Below the pieces are notes generated by a model. That model had not been told where the DNA came from. It worked only from the letters and a program-made list of their open reading frames with translations, and ran no database searches. The position numbers and the translations under genes were made by a program. Positions 38,769 through 51,582 of a stretch of 64,000 nucleotides of DNA are shown piece by piece; the stretch's first letter is position 1; each line of letters begins with the position of its first letter. The stretch comes from Ascidia mentula (Eukaryota; Chordata; Ascidiacea; Phlebobranchia; Ascidiidae), in NCBI GenBank assembly GCA_947561715.1, contig OX387199.1, positions 9,677,001-9,741,000 on the forward strand, given 5' to 3'.

Positions 38769-38961
38769 GTGGGCCGTGCCTGGAGGTAGTGCAATACCAG
38801 GACAACCCGTGGGCAGGTCGAAGCAAGCTCCGGCACCGTGCCCCCTGTCCAAAAATCAGGTTAATACAAAGACATGCAAGCGAATCGCTTGCGTCCCAGG
38901 TATTAAACTGAGAAGAACAGATACTACACTTGATCTTAGCTCTAAAGAGCCGAGAAGCGAT
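38769..38961 (-). ncRNA. U2: U2 snRNA, array copy 13
   Basis: Full length; T-type upstream spacer (CCTTG for CCTGG at about 39060). Confidence 0.95.
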
Positions 38962-39250
38962 GCCGCAACATCCACTGAGTCCGCAACGTCCGGAAGAGTC
39001 CGTCTCGCATTTGCTGCCAAATTTTATTCCGGTGAAAAATGAAAAAAAAAAAAAAATTTCCTTGTTTTTTTCCTACCGTTTTTGGCAGGCCATTCAAATT
39101 AGTTTGTTCACCACATGACGTCACAAACGGACCCATGACCCACCTCCCAACCCCCGACACGACTCCTCCTGACCGTAACAGGCGAATCCCCCCCGTAGAA
39201 ACTTCGTTTCTACCTTACGTTTTGCTCTACATCAGAGGATTAGTAAAAGA

Positions 39251-39295
39251 CGGGGATAGCGCGAACGCAGTCCCCACTAGCAGAAATTGTACGGC

Positions 39296-39330
<35 letters not shown>

Positions 39331-39413
39331 GCTAAGCCTAAGTGCAATGGCTAAGCCTCGCCCTGGGCCCACCGCCGGCCTGATCACGGTGAAGGCCCCC
39401 GTCAGGTAAGTAT
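39251..39413 (-). ncRNA. U1: U1 snRNA, array copy 13
   Basis: Full length, no variant seen. Confidence 0.95.
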
Positions 39414-39683
39414 GCTTTGCACAGCTTCTTGAGAGGTAGCATTTTTGTCGTCCGTCCTTGTGTTTGCCGCATTGTGCATTTCACGGCTTGTTTTATCTGG
39501 TCTCCGACAAGCACAACAACCAAATGTGCCGTTAAATTAATTGCTCTCCCGTCCTCCCTCTCTACCTCTCTTTCCTTGGCGTGTGCATACAGACGACACA
39601 CACGCACTCATGGGATGCACCGCTGTTTCGTGCAATTGTTTTGCGAATGATTAACAGATGGTTATTCCCACATGTGTGGGAAT

Positions 39684-39877
39684 GTGGGCCGTGCCTGGAG
39701 GTAGTGCAATACCAGGACAACCCGTGGGCAGGTCGAAGCAAGCTCCGGCACCGTGCCCCCCTGTCCAAAAATCAGGTTAATACAAAGACATGCAAGCGAA
39801 TCGCTTGCGTCCCAGGTATTAAACTGAGAAGAACAGATACTACACTTGATCTTAGCTCTAAAGAGCCGAGAAGCGAT
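39684..39877 (-). ncRNA. U2: U2 snRNA, array copy 14, 1-nt insertion
   Basis: 194 nt: an extra base in the C-run at 39756-39761 (RNA ACAGGGGGGCAC), just 3' of the Sm site. A homopolymer error or a real variant. T-type spacer. Confidence 0.93.
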
Positions 39878-40167
39878 GCCGCAACATCCACTGAGTCCGC
39901 AACGTCCGGAAGAGTCCGTCTCGCATTTGCTGCCAAATTTTATTCCGGTGAAAAATGAAAAAAAAAAAAAAATTTCCTTGTTTTTTTCCTACCGTTTTTG
40001 GCAGGCCATTCAAATTAGTTTGTTCACCACATGACGTCACAAACGGACCCATGACCCACCTCCCAACCCCCGACACGACTCCTCCTGACCGTAACAGGCG
40101 AATCCCCCCCGTAGAAACTTCGTTTCTACCTTACGTTTTTGCTCTACATCAGAGGATTAGTAAAAGA

Positions 40168-40212
40168 CGGGGATAGCGCGAACGCAGTCCCCACTAGCAG
40201 AAATTGTACGGC

Positions 40213-40247
<35 letters not shown>

Positions 40248-40330
40248 GCTAAGCCTAAGTGCAATGGCTAAGCCTCGCCCTGGGCCCACCGCCGGCCTGA
40301 TCACGGTGAAGGCCCCCGTCAGGTAAGTAT
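40168..40330 (-). ncRNA. U1: U1 snRNA, array copy 14
   Basis: Full length; the spacer just 3' of it has one extra T (CGTTTTTGC at about 40134-40142). Confidence 0.95.
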
Positions 40331-40600
40331 GCTTTGCACAGCTTCTTGAGAGGTAGCATTTTTGTCGTCCGTCCTTGTGTTTGCCGCATTGTGCATTTCA
40401 CGGCTTGTTTTATCTGGTCTCCGACAAGCACAACAACCAAATGTGCCGTTAAATTAATTGCTCTCCCGTCCTCCCTCTCTACCTCTCTTTCCTTGGCGTG
40501 TGCATACAGACGACACACACGCACTCATGGGATGCACCGCTGTTTCGTGCAATTGTTTTGCGAATGATTAACAGATGGTTATTCCCACATGTGTGGGAAT

Positions 40601-40793
40601 GTGGGCCGTGCCTGGAGGTAGTGCAATACCAGGACAACCCGTGGGCAGGTCGAAGCAAGCTCCGGCACCGTGCCCCCTGTCCAAAAATCAGGTTAATACA
40701 AAGACATGCAAGCGAATCGCTTGCGTCCCAGGTATTAAACTGAGAAGAACAGATACTACACTTGATCTTAGCTCTAAAGAGCCGAGAAGCGAT
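40601..40793 (-). ncRNA. U2: U2 snRNA, array copy 15
   Basis: Full length; T-type spacer with a 16-nt A-run (15 elsewhere). Confidence 0.95.
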
Positions 40794-41083
40794 GCCGCAA
40801 CATCCACTGAGTCCGCAACGTCCGGAAGAGTCCGTCTCGCATTTGCTGCCAAATTTTATTCCGGTGAAAAATGAAAAAAAAAAAAAAAATTTCCTTGTTT
40901 TTTTCCTACCGTTTTTGGCAGGCCATTCAAATTAGTTTGTTCACCACATGACGTCACAAACGGACCCATGACCCACCTCCCAACCCCCGACACGACTCCT
41001 CCTGACCGTAACAGGCGAATCCCCCCCGTAGAAACTTCGTTTCTACCTTACGTTTTGCTCTACATCAGAGGATTAGTAAAAGA

Positions 41084-41128
41084 CGGGGATAGCGCGAACG
41101 CAGTCCCCACTAGCAGAAATTGTACGGC

Positions 41129-41163
<35 letters not shown>

Positions 41164-41246
41164 GCTAAGCCTAAGTGCAATGGCTAAGCCTCGCCCTGGG
41201 CCCACCGCCGGCCTGATCACGGTGAAGGCCCCCGTCAGGTAAGTAT
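41084..41246 (-). ncRNA. U1: U1 snRNA, array copy 15
   Basis: Full length, no variant seen. Confidence 0.95.
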
Positions 41247-41516
41247 GCTTTGCACAGCTTCTTGAGAGGTAGCATTTTTGTCGTCCGTCCTTGTGTTTGC
41301 CGCATTGTGCATTTCACGGCTTGTTTTATCTGGTCTCCGACAAGCACAACAACCAAATGTGCCGTTAAATTAATTGCTCTCCCGTCCTCCCTCTCTACCT
41401 CTCTTTCCTTGGCGTGTGCATACAGACGACACACACGCACTCATGGGATGCACCGCTGTTTCGTGCAATTGTTTTGCGAATGATTAACAGATGGTTATTC
41501 CCACATGTGTGGGAAT

Positions 41517-41709
41517 GTGGGCCGTGCCTGGAGGTAGTGCAATACCAGGACAACCCGTGGGCAGGTCGAAGCAAGCTCCGGCACCGTGCCCCCTGTCCAA
41601 AAATCAGGTTAATACAAAGACATGCAAGCGAATCGCTTGCGTCCCAGGTATTAAACTGAGAAGAACAGATACTACACTTGATCTTAGCTCTAAAGAGCCG
41701 AGAAGCGAT
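41517..41709 (-). ncRNA. U2: U2 snRNA, array copy 16
   Basis: Full length; T-type spacer with the 16-nt A-run, shared only with copy 15. Confidence 0.95.
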
Positions 41710-41999
41710 GCCGCAACATCCACTGAGTCCGCAACGTCCGGAAGAGTCCGTCTCGCATTTGCTGCCAAATTTTATTCCGGTGAAAAATGAAAAAAAAAAA
41801 AAAAATTTCCTTGTTTTTTTCCTACCGTTTTTGGCAGGCCATTCAAATTAGTTTGTTCACCACATGACGTCACAAACGGACCCATGACCCACCTCCCAAC
41901 CCCCGACACGACTCCTCCTGACCGTAACAGGCGAATCCCCCCCGTAGAAACTTCGTTTCTACCTTACGTTTTGCTCTACATCAGAGGATTAGTAAAAGA

Positions 42000-42044
42000 C
42001 GGGGATAGCGCGAACGCAGTCCCCACTAGCAGAAATTGTACGGC

Positions 42045-42079
<35 letters not shown>

Positions 42080-42162
42080 GCTAAGCCTAAGTGCAATGGC
42101 TAAGCCTCGCCCTGGGCCCACCGCCGGCCTGATCACGGTGAAGGCCCCCGTCAGGTAAGTAT
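42000..42162 (-). ncRNA. U1: U1 snRNA, array copy 16
   Basis: Full length, no variant seen. Confidence 0.95.
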
Positions 42163-42432
42163 GCTTTGCACAGCTTCTTGAGAGGTAGCATTTTTGTCGT
42201 CCGTCCTTGTGTTTGCCGCATTGTGCATTTCACGGCTTGTTTTATCTGGTCTCCGACAAGCACAACAACCAAATGTGCCGTTAAATTAATTGCTCTCCCG
42301 TCCTCCCTCTCTACCTCTCTTTCCTTGGCGTGTGCATACAGACGACACACACGCACTCATGGGATGCACCGCTGTTTCGTGCAATTGTTTTGCGAATGAT
42401 TAACAGATGGTTATTCCCACATGTGTGGGAAT

Positions 42433-42625
42433 GTGGGCCGTGCCTGGAGGTAGTGCAATACCAGGACAACCCGTGGGCAGGTCGAAGCAAGCTCCGGCAC
42501 CGTGCCCCCTGTCCAAAAATCAGGTTAATACAAAGACATGCAAGCGAATCGCTTGCGTCCCAGGTATTAAACTGAGAAGAACAGATACTACACTTGATCT
42601 TAGCTCTAAAGAGCCGAGAAGCGAT
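42433..42625 (-). ncRNA. U2: U2 snRNA, array copy 17
   Basis: Full length; T-type spacer. Confidence 0.95.
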
Positions 42626-42914
42626 GCCGCAACATCCACTGAGTCCGCAACGTCCGGAAGAGTCCGTCTCGCATTTGCTGCCAAATTTTATTCCGGTGAA
42701 AAATGAAAAAAAAAAAAAAATTTCCTTGTTTTTTTCCTACCGTTTTTGGCAGGCCATTCAAATTAGTTTGTTCACCACATGACGTCACAAACGGACCCAT
42801 GACCCACCTCCCAACCCCCGACACGACTCCTCCTGACCGTAACAGGCGAATCCCCCCCGTAGAAACTTCGTTTCTACCTTACGTTTTGCTCTACATCAGA
42901 GGATTAGTAAAAGA

Positions 42915-42959
42915 CGGGGATAGCGCGAACGCAGTCCCCACTAGCAGAAATTGTACGGC

Positions 42960-42994
<35 letters not shown>

Positions 42995-43077
42995 GCTAAG
43001 CCTAAGTGCAATGGCTAAGCCTCGCCCTGGGCCCACCGCCGGCCTGATCACGGTGAAGGCCCCCGTCAGGTAAGTAT
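42915..43077 (-). ncRNA. U1: U1 snRNA, array copy 17
   Basis: Full length, no variant seen. Confidence 0.95.
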
Positions 43078-43347
43078 GCTTTGCACAGCTTCTTGAGAGG
43101 TAGCATTTTTGTCGTCCGTCCTTGTGTTTGCCGCATTGTGCATTTCACGGCTTGTTTTATCTGGTCTCCGACAAGCACAACAACCAAATGTGCCGTTAAA
43201 TTAATTGCTCTCCCGTCCTCCCTCTCTACCTCTCTTTCCTTGGCGTGTGCATACAGACGACACACACGCACTCATGGGATGCACCGCTGTTTCGTGCAAT
43301 TGTTTTGCGAATGATTAACAGATGGTTATTCCCACATGTGTGGGAAT

Positions 43348-43540
43348 GTGGGCCGTGCCTGGAGGTAGTGCAATACCAGGACAACCCGTGGGCAGGTCGA
43401 AGCAAGCTCCGGCACCGTGCCCCCTGTCCAAAAATCAGGTTAATACAAAGACATGCAAGCGAATCGCTTGCGTCCCAGGTATTAAACTGAGAAGAACAGA
43501 TACTACACTTGATCTTAGCTCTAAAGAGCCGAGAAGCGAT
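43348..43540 (-). ncRNA. U2: U2 snRNA, array copy 18
   Basis: Full length; T-type spacer, last of a run of six. Confidence 0.95.
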
Positions 43541-43829
43541 GCCGCAACATCCACTGAGTCCGCAACGTCCGGAAGAGTCCGTCTCGCATTTGCTGCCAAA
43601 TTTTATTCCGGTGAAAAATGAAAAAAAAAAAAAAATTTCCTTGTTTTTTTCCTACCGTTTTTGGCAGGCCATTCAAATTAGTTTGTTCACCACATGACGT
43701 CACAAACGGACCCATGACCCACCTCCCAACCCCCGACACGACTCCTCCTGACCGTAACAGGCGAATCCCCCCCGTAGAAACTTCGTTTCTACCTTACGTT
43801 TTGCTCTACATCAGAGGATTAGTAAAAGA

Positions 43830-43874
43830 CGGGGATAGCGCGAACGCAGTCCCCACTAGCAGAAATTGTACGGC

Positions 43875-43909
<35 letters not shown>

Positions 43910-43992
43910 GCTAAGCCTAAGTGCAATGGCTAAGCCTCGCCCTGGGCCCACCGCCGGCCTGATCACGGTGAAGGCCCCCGTCAGGTAAGTAT
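43830..43992 (-). ncRNA. U1: U1 snRNA, array copy 18
   Basis: Full length, no variant seen. Confidence 0.95.
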
Positions 43993-44262
43993 GCTTTGCA
44001 CAGCTTCTTGAGAGGTAGCATTTTTGTCGTCCGTCCTTGTGTTTGCCGCATTGTGCATTTCACGGCTTGTTTTATCTGGTCTCCGACAAGCACAACAACC
44101 AAATGTGCCGTTAAATTAATTGCTCTCCCGTCCTCCCTCTCTACCTCTCTTTCCTTGGCGTGTGCATACAGACGACACACACGCACTCATGGGATGCACC
44201 GCTGTTTCGTGCAATTGTTTTGCGAATGATTAACAGATGGTTATTCCCACATGTGTGGGAAT

Positions 44263-44455
44263 GTGGGCCGTGCCTGGAGGTAGTGCAATACCAGGACAAC
44301 CCGTGGGCAGGTCGAAGCAAGCTCCGGCACCGTGCCCCCTGTCCAAAAATCAGGTTAATACAAAGACATGCAAGCGAATCGCTTGCGTCCCAGGTATTAA
44401 ACTGAGAAGAACAGATACTACACTTGATCTTAGCTCTAAAGAGCCGAGAAGCGAT
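44263..44455 (-). ncRNA. U2: U2 snRNA, array copy 19
   Basis: Full length; G-type spacer. Confidence 0.95.
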
Positions 44456-44744
44456 GCCGCAACATCCACTGAGTCCGCAACGTCCGGAAGAGTCCGTCTC
44501 GCATTTGCTGCCAAATTTTATTCCGGTGAAAAATGAAAAAAAAAAAAAAATTTCCTGGTTTTTTTCCTACCGTTTTTGGCAGGCCATTCAAATTAGTTTG
44601 TTCACCACATGACGTCACAAACGGACCCATGACCCACCTCCCAACCCCCGACACGACTCCTCCTGACCGTAACAGGCGAATCCCCCCCGTAGAAACTTCG
44701 TTTCTACCTTACGTTTTGCTCTACATCAGAGGATTAGTAAAAGA

Positions 44745-44789
44745 CGGGGATAGCGCGAACGCAGTCCCCACTAGCAGAAATTGTACGGC

Positions 44790-44824
<35 letters not shown>

Positions 44825-44907
44825 GCTAAGCCTAAGTGCAATGGCTAAGCCTCGCCCTGGGCCCACCGCCGGCCTGATCACGGTGAAGGCCCCCGTCAGG
44901 TAAGTAT
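44745..44907 (-). ncRNA. U1: U1 snRNA, array copy 19
   Basis: Full length, no variant seen. Confidence 0.95.
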
Positions 44908-45177
44908 GCTTTGCACAGCTTCTTGAGAGGTAGCATTTTTGTCGTCCGTCCTTGTGTTTGCCGCATTGTGCATTTCACGGCTTGTTTTATCTGGTCTCCG
45001 ACAAGCACAACAACCAAATGTGCCGTTAAATTAATTGCTCTCCCGTCCTCCCTCTCTACCTCTCTTTCCTTGGCGTGTGCATACAGACGACACACACGCA
45101 CTCATGGGATGCACCGCTGTTTCGTGCAATTGTTTTGCGAATGATTAACAGATGGTTATTCCCACATGTGTGGGAAT

Positions 45178-45370
45178 GTGGGCCGTGCCTGGAGGTAGTG
45201 CAATACCAGGACAACCCGTGGGCAGGTCGAAGCAAGCTCCGGCACCGTGCCCCCTGTCCAAAAATCAGGTTAATACAAAGACATGCAAGCGAATCGCTTG
45301 CGTCCCAGGTATTAAACTGAGAAGAACAGATACTACACTTGATCTTAGCTCTAAAGAGCCGAGAAGCGAT
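45178..45370 (-). ncRNA. U2: U2 snRNA, array copy 20
   Basis: Full length; G-type spacer. Confidence 0.95.
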
Positions 45371-45659
45371 GCCGCAACATCCACTGAGTCCGCAACGTCC
45401 GGAAGAGTCCGTCTCGCATTTGCTGCCAAATTTTATTCCGGTGAAAAATGAAAAAAAAAAAAAAATTTCCTGGTTTTTTTCCTACCGTTTTTGGCAGGCC
45501 ATTCAAATTAGTTTGTTCACCACATGACGTCACAAACGGACCCATGACCCACCTCCCAACCCCCGACACGACTCCTCCTGACCGTAACAGGCGAATCCCC
45601 CCCGTAGAAACTTCGTTTCTACCTTACGTTTTGCTCTACATCAGAGGATTAGTAAAAGA

Positions 45660-45704
45660 CGGGGATAGCGCGAACGCAGTCCCCACTAGCAGAAATTGTA
45701 CGGC

Positions 45705-45739
<35 letters not shown>

Positions 45740-45822
45740 GCTAAGCCTAAGTGCAATGGCTAAGCCTCGCCCTGGGCCCACCGCCGGCCTGATCACGGTG
45801 AAGGCCCCCGTCAGGTAAGTAT
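45660..45822 (-). ncRNA. U1: U1 snRNA, array copy 20
   Basis: Full length, no variant seen. Confidence 0.95.
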
Positions 45823-46092
45823 GCTTTGCACAGCTTCTTGAGAGGTAGCATTTTTGTCGTCCGTCCTTGTGTTTGCCGCATTGTGCATTTCACGGCTTGT
45901 TTTATCTGGTCTCCGACAAGCACAACAACCAAATGTGCCGTTAAATTAATTGCTCTCCCGTCCTCCCTCTCTACCTCTCTTTCCTTGGCGTGTGCATACA
46001 GACGACACACACGCACTCATGGGATGCACCGCTGTTTCGTGCAATTGTTTTGCGAATGATTAACAGATGGTTATTCCCACATGTGTGGGAAT

Positions 46093-46285
46093 GTGGGCCG
46101 TGCCTGGAGGTAGTGCAATACCAGGACAACCCGTGGGCAGGTCGAAGCAAGCTCCGGCACCGTGCCCCCTGTCCAAAAATCAGGTTAATACAAAGACATG
46201 CAAGCGAATCGCTTGCGTCCCAGGTATTAAACTGAGAAGAACAGATACTACACTTGATCTTAGCTCTAAAGAGCCGAGAAGCGAT
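46093..46285 (-). ncRNA. U2: U2 snRNA, array copy 21
   Basis: Full length; T-type spacer, first of a run of three. Confidence 0.95.
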
Positions 46286-46574
46286 GCCGCAACATCCACT
46301 GAGTCCGCAACGTCCGGAAGAGTCCGTCTCGCATTTGCTGCCAAATTTTATTCCGGTGAAAAATGAAAAAAAAAAAAAAATTTCCTTGTTTTTTTCCTAC
46401 CGTTTTTGGCAGGCCATTCAAATTAGTTTGTTCACCACATGACGTCACAAACGGACCCATGACCCACCTCCCAACCCCCGACACGACTCCTCCTGACCGT
46501 AACAGGCGAATCCCCCCCGTAGAAACTTCGTTTCTACCTTACGTTTTGCTCTACATCAGAGGATTAGTAAAAGA

Positions 46575-46619
46575 CGGGGATAGCGCGAACGCAGTCCCCA
46601 CTAGCAGAAATTGTACGGC

Positions 46620-46654
<35 letters not shown>

Positions 46655-46737
46655 GCTAAGCCTAAGTGCAATGGCTAAGCCTCGCCCTGGGCCCACCGCC
46701 GGCCTGATCACGGTGAAGGCCCCCGTCAGGTAAGTAT
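46575..46737 (-). ncRNA. U1: U1 snRNA, array copy 21
   Basis: Full length, no variant seen. Confidence 0.95.
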
Positions 46738-47007
46738 GCTTTGCACAGCTTCTTGAGAGGTAGCATTTTTGTCGTCCGTCCTTGTGTTTGCCGCATTGTG
46801 CATTTCACGGCTTGTTTTATCTGGTCTCCGACAAGCACAACAACCAAATGTGCCGTTAAATTAATTGCTCTCCCGTCCTCCCTCTCTACCTCTCTTTCCT
46901 TGGCGTGTGCATACAGACGACACACACGCACTCATGGGATGCACCGCTGTTTCGTGCAATTGTTTTGCGAATGATTAACAGATGGTTATTCCCACATGTG
47001 TGGGAAT

Positions 47008-47200
47008 GTGGGCCGTGCCTGGAGGTAGTGCAATACCAGGACAACCCGTGGGCAGGTCGAAGCAAGCTCCGGCACCGTGCCCCCTGTCCAAAAATCAGGT
47101 TAATACAAAGACATGCAAGCGAATCGCTTGCGTCCCAGGTATTAAACTGAGAAGAACAGATACTACACTTGATCTTAGCTCTAAAGAGCCGAGAAGCGAT
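47008..47200 (-). ncRNA. U2: U2 snRNA, array copy 22
   Basis: Full length; T-type spacer. Confidence 0.95.
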
Positions 47201-47489
47201 GCCGCAACATCCACTGAGTCCGCAACGTCCGGAAGAGTCCGTCTCGCATTTGCTGCCAAATTTTATTCCGGTGAAAAATGAAAAAAAAAAAAAAATTTCC
47301 TTGTTTTTTTCCTACCGTTTTTGGCAGGCCATTCAAATTAGTTTGTTCACCACATGACGTCACAAACGGACCCATGACCCACCTCCCAACCCCCGACACG
47401 ACTCCTCCTGACCGTAACAGGCGAATCCCCCCCGTAGAAACTTCGTTTCTACCTTACGTTTTGCTCTACATCAGAGGATTAGTAAAAGA

Positions 47490-47534
47490 CGGGGATAGCG
47501 CGAACGCAGTCCCCACTAGCAGAAATTGTACGGC

Positions 47535-47569
<35 letters not shown>

Positions 47570-47652
47570 GCTAAGCCTAAGTGCAATGGCTAAGCCTCGC
47601 CCTGGGCCCACCGCCGGCCTGATCACGGTGAAGGCCCCCGTCAGGTAAGTAT
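47490..47652 (-). ncRNA. U1: U1 snRNA, array copy 22
   Basis: Full length, no variant seen. Confidence 0.95.
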
Positions 47653-47922
47653 GCTTTGCACAGCTTCTTGAGAGGTAGCATTTTTGTCGTCCGTCCTTGT
47701 GTTTGCCGCATTGTGCATTTCACGGCTTGTTTTATCTGGTCTCCGACAAGCACAACAACCAAATGTGCCGTTAAATTAATTGCTCTCCCGTCCTCCCTCT
47801 CTACCTCTCTTTCCTTGGCGTGTGCATACAGACGACACACACGCACTCATGGGATGCACCGCTGTTTCGTGCAATTGTTTTGCGAATGATTAACAGATGG
47901 TTATTCCCACATGTGTGGGAAT

Positions 47923-48115
47923 GTGGGCCGTGCCTGGAGGTAGTGCAATACCAGGACAACCCGTGGGCAGGTCGAAGCAAGCTCCGGCACCGTGCCCCCT
48001 GTCCAAAAATCAGGTTAATACAAAGACATGCAAGCGAATCGCTTGCGTCCCAGGTATTAAACTGAGAAGAACAGATACTACACTTGATCTTAGCTCTAAA
48101 GAGCCGAGAAGCGAT
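47923..48115 (-). ncRNA. U2: U2 snRNA, array copy 23
   Basis: Full length; T-type spacer, the last T-type in the window. Confidence 0.95.
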
Positions 48116-48404
48116 GCCGCAACATCCACTGAGTCCGCAACGTCCGGAAGAGTCCGTCTCGCATTTGCTGCCAAATTTTATTCCGGTGAAAAATGAAAAA
48201 AAAAAAAAAATTTCCTTGTTTTTTTCCTACCGTTTTTGGCAGGCCATTCAAATTAGTTTGTTCACCACATGACGTCACAAACGGACCCATGACCCACCTC
48301 CCAACCCCCGACACGACTCCTCCTGACCGTAACAGGCGAATCCCCCCCGTAGAAACTTCGTTTCTACCTTACGTTTTGCTCTACATCAGAGGATTAGTAA
48401 AAGA

Positions 48405-48449
48405 CGGGGATAGCGCGAACGCAGTCCCCACTAGCAGAAATTGTACGGC

Positions 48450-48484
<35 letters not shown>

Positions 48485-48567
48485 GCTAAGCCTAAGTGCA
48501 ATGGCTAAGCCTCGCCCTGGGCCCACCGCCGGCCTGATCACGGTGAAGGCCCCCGTCAGGTAAGTAT
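48405..48567 (-). ncRNA. U1: U1 snRNA, array copy 23
   Basis: Full length, no variant seen. Confidence 0.95.
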
Positions 48568-48837
48568 GCTTTGCACAGCTTCTTGAGAGGTAGCATTTTT
48601 GTCGTCCGTCCTTGTGTTTGCCGCATTGTGCATTTCACGGCTTGTTTTATCTGGTCTCCGACAAGCACAACAACCAAATGTGCCGTTAAATTAATTGCTC
48701 TCCCGTCCTCCCTCTCTACCTCTCTTTCCTTGGCGTGTGCATACAGACGACACACACGCACTCATGGGATGCACCGCTGTTTCGTGCAATTGTTTTGCGA
48801 ATGATTAACAGATGGTTATTCCCACATGTGTGGGAAT

Positions 48838-49030
48838 GTGGGCCGTGCCTGGAGGTAGTGCAATACCAGGACAACCCGTGGGCAGGTCGAAGCAAGCTCC
48901 GGCACCGTGCCCCCTGTCCAAAAATCAGGTTAATACAAAGACATGCAAGCGAATCGCTTGCGTCCCAGGTATTAAACTGAGAAGAACAGATACTACACTT
49001 GATCTTAGCTCTAAAGAGCCGAGAAGCGAT
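48838..49030 (-). ncRNA. U2: U2 snRNA, array copy 24
   Basis: Full length; G-type spacer from here on. Confidence 0.95.
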
Positions 49031-49319
49031 GCCGCAACATCCACTGAGTCCGCAACGTCCGGAAGAGTCCGTCTCGCATTTGCTGCCAAATTTTATTCCG
49101 GTGAAAAATGAAAAAAAAAAAAAAATTTCCTGGTTTTTTTCCTACCGTTTTTGGCAGGCCATTCAAATTAGTTTGTTCACCACATGACGTCACAAACGGA
49201 CCCATGACCCACCTCCCAACCCCCGACACGACTCCTCCTGACCGTAACAGGCGAATCCCCCCCGTAGAAACTTCGTTTCTACCTTACGTTTTGCTCTACA
49301 TCAGAGGATTAGTAAAAGA

Positions 49320-49364
49320 CGGGGATAGCGCGAACGCAGTCCCCACTAGCAGAAATTGTACGGC

Positions 49365-49399
<35 letters not shown>

Positions 49400-49482
49400 G
49401 CTAAGCCTAAGTGCAATGGCTAAGCCTCGCCCTGGGCCCACCGCCGGCCTGATCACGGTGAAGGCCCCCGTCAGGTAAGTAT
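49320..49482 (-). ncRNA. U1: U1 snRNA, array copy 24
   Basis: Full length, no variant seen. Confidence 0.95.
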
Positions 49483-49752
49483 GCTTTGCACAGCTTCTTG
49501 AGAGGTAGCATTTTTGTCGTCCGTCCTTGTGTTTGCCGCATTGTGCATTTCACGGCTTGTTTTATCTGGTCTCCGACAAGCACAACAACCAAATGTGCCG
49601 TTAAATTAATTGCTCTCCCGTCCTCCCTCTCTACCTCTCTTTCCTTGGCGTGTGCATACAGACGACACACACGCACTCATGGGATGCACCGCTGTTTCGT
49701 GCAATTGTTTTGCGAATGATTAACAGATGGTTATTCCCACATGTGTGGGAAT

Positions 49753-49945
49753 GTGGGCCGTGCCTGGAGGTAGTGCAATACCAGGACAACCCGTGGGCAG
49801 GTCGAAGCAAGCTCCGGCACCGTGCCCCCTGTCCAAAAATCAGGTTAATACAAAGACATGCAAGCGAATCGCTTGCGTCCCAGGTATTAAACTGAGAAGA
49901 ACAGATACTACACTTGATCTTAGCTCTAAAGAGCCGAGAAGCGAT
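49753..49945 (-). ncRNA. U2: U2 snRNA, array copy 25
   Basis: Full length; G-type spacer. Confidence 0.95.
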
Positions 49946-50234
49946 GCCGCAACATCCACTGAGTCCGCAACGTCCGGAAGAGTCCGTCTCGCATTTGCTG
50001 CCAAATTTTATTCCGGTGAAAAATGAAAAAAAAAAAAAAATTTCCTGGTTTTTTTCCTACCGTTTTTGGCAGGCCATTCAAATTAGTTTGTTCACCACAT
50101 GACGTCACAAACGGACCCATGACCCACCTCCCAACCCCCGACACGACTCCTCCTGACCGTAACAGGCGAATCCCCCCCGTAGAAACTTCGTTTCTACCTT
50201 ACGTTTTGCTCTACATCAGAGGATTAGTAAAAGA

Positions 50235-50279
50235 CGGGGATAGCGCGAACGCAGTCCCCACTAGCAGAAATTGTACGGC

Positions 50280-50314
<35 letters not shown>

Positions 50315-50397
50315 GCTAAGCCTAAGTGCAATGGCTAAGCCTCGCCCTGGGCCCACCGCCGGCCTGATCACGGTGAAGGCCCCCGTCAGGTAAGTAT
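50235..50397 (-). ncRNA. U1: U1 snRNA, array copy 25
   Basis: Full length, no variant seen. Confidence 0.95.
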
Positions 50398-50667
50398 GCT
50401 TTGCACAGCTTCTTGAGAGGTAGCATTTTTGTCGTCCGTCCTTGTGTTTGCCGCATTGTGCATTTCACGGCTTGTTTTATCTGGTCTCCGACAAGCACAA
50501 CAACCAAATGTGCCGTTAAATTAATTGCTCTCCCGTCCTCCCTCTCTACCTCTCTTTCCTTGGCGTGTGCATACAGACGACACACACGCACTCATGGGAT
50601 GCACCGCTGTTTCGTGCAATTGTTTTGCGAATGATTAACAGATGGTTATTCCCACATGTGTGGGAAT

Positions 50668-50860
50668 GTGGGCCGTGCCTGGAGGTAGTGCAATACCAGG
50701 ACAACCCGTGGGCAGGTCGAAGCAAGCTCCGGCACCGTGCCCCCTGTCCAAAAATCAGGTTAATACAAAGACATGCAAGCGAATCGCTTGCGTCCCAGGT
50801 ATTAAACTGAGAAGAACAGATACTACACTTGATCTTAGCTCTAAAGAGCCGAGAAGCGAT
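50668..50860 (-). ncRNA. U2: U2 snRNA, array copy 26
   Basis: Full length; the next U2 to the right (51583-51904) is the broken one. Confidence 0.95.
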
Positions 50861-51149
50861 GCCGCAACATCCACTGAGTCCGCAACGTCCGGAAGAGTCC
50901 GTCTCGCATTTGCTGCCAAATTTTATTCCGGTGAAAAATGAAAAAAAAAAAAAAATTTCCTGGTTTTTTTCCTACCGTTTTTGGCAGGCCATTCAAATTA
51001 GTTTGTTCACCACATGACGTCACAAACGGACCCATGACCCACCTCCCAACCCCCGACACGACTCCTCCTGACCGTAACAGGCGAATCCCCCCCGTAGAAA
51101 CTTCGTTTCTACCTTACGTTTTGCTCTACATCAGAGGATTAGTAAAAGA

Positions 51150-51194
51150 CGGGGATAGCGCGAACGCAGTCCCCACTAGCAGAAATTGTACGGC

Positions 51195-51229
<35 letters not shown>

Positions 51230-51312
51230 GCTAAGCCTAAGTGCAATGGCTAAGCCTCGCCCTGGGCCCACCGCCGGCCTGATCACGGTGAAGGCCCCCG
51301 TCAGGTAAGTAT
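51150..51312 (-). ncRNA. U1: U1 snRNA, array copy 26
   Basis: Full length; lies just downstream of the broken U2. Confidence 0.95.
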
Positions 51313-51582
51313 GCTTTGCACAGCTTCTTGAGAGGTAGCATTTTTGTCGTCCGTCCTTGTGTTTGCCGCATTGTGCATTTCACGGCTTGTTTTATCTGGT
51401 CTCCGACAAGCACAACAACCAAATGTGCCGTTAAATTAATTGCTCTCCCGTCCTCCCTCTCTACCTCTCTTTCCTTGGCGTGTGCATACAGACGACACAC
51501 ACGCACTCATGGGATGCACCGCTGTTTCGTGCAATTGTTTTGCGAATGATTAACAGATGGTTATTCCCACATGTGTGGGAAT

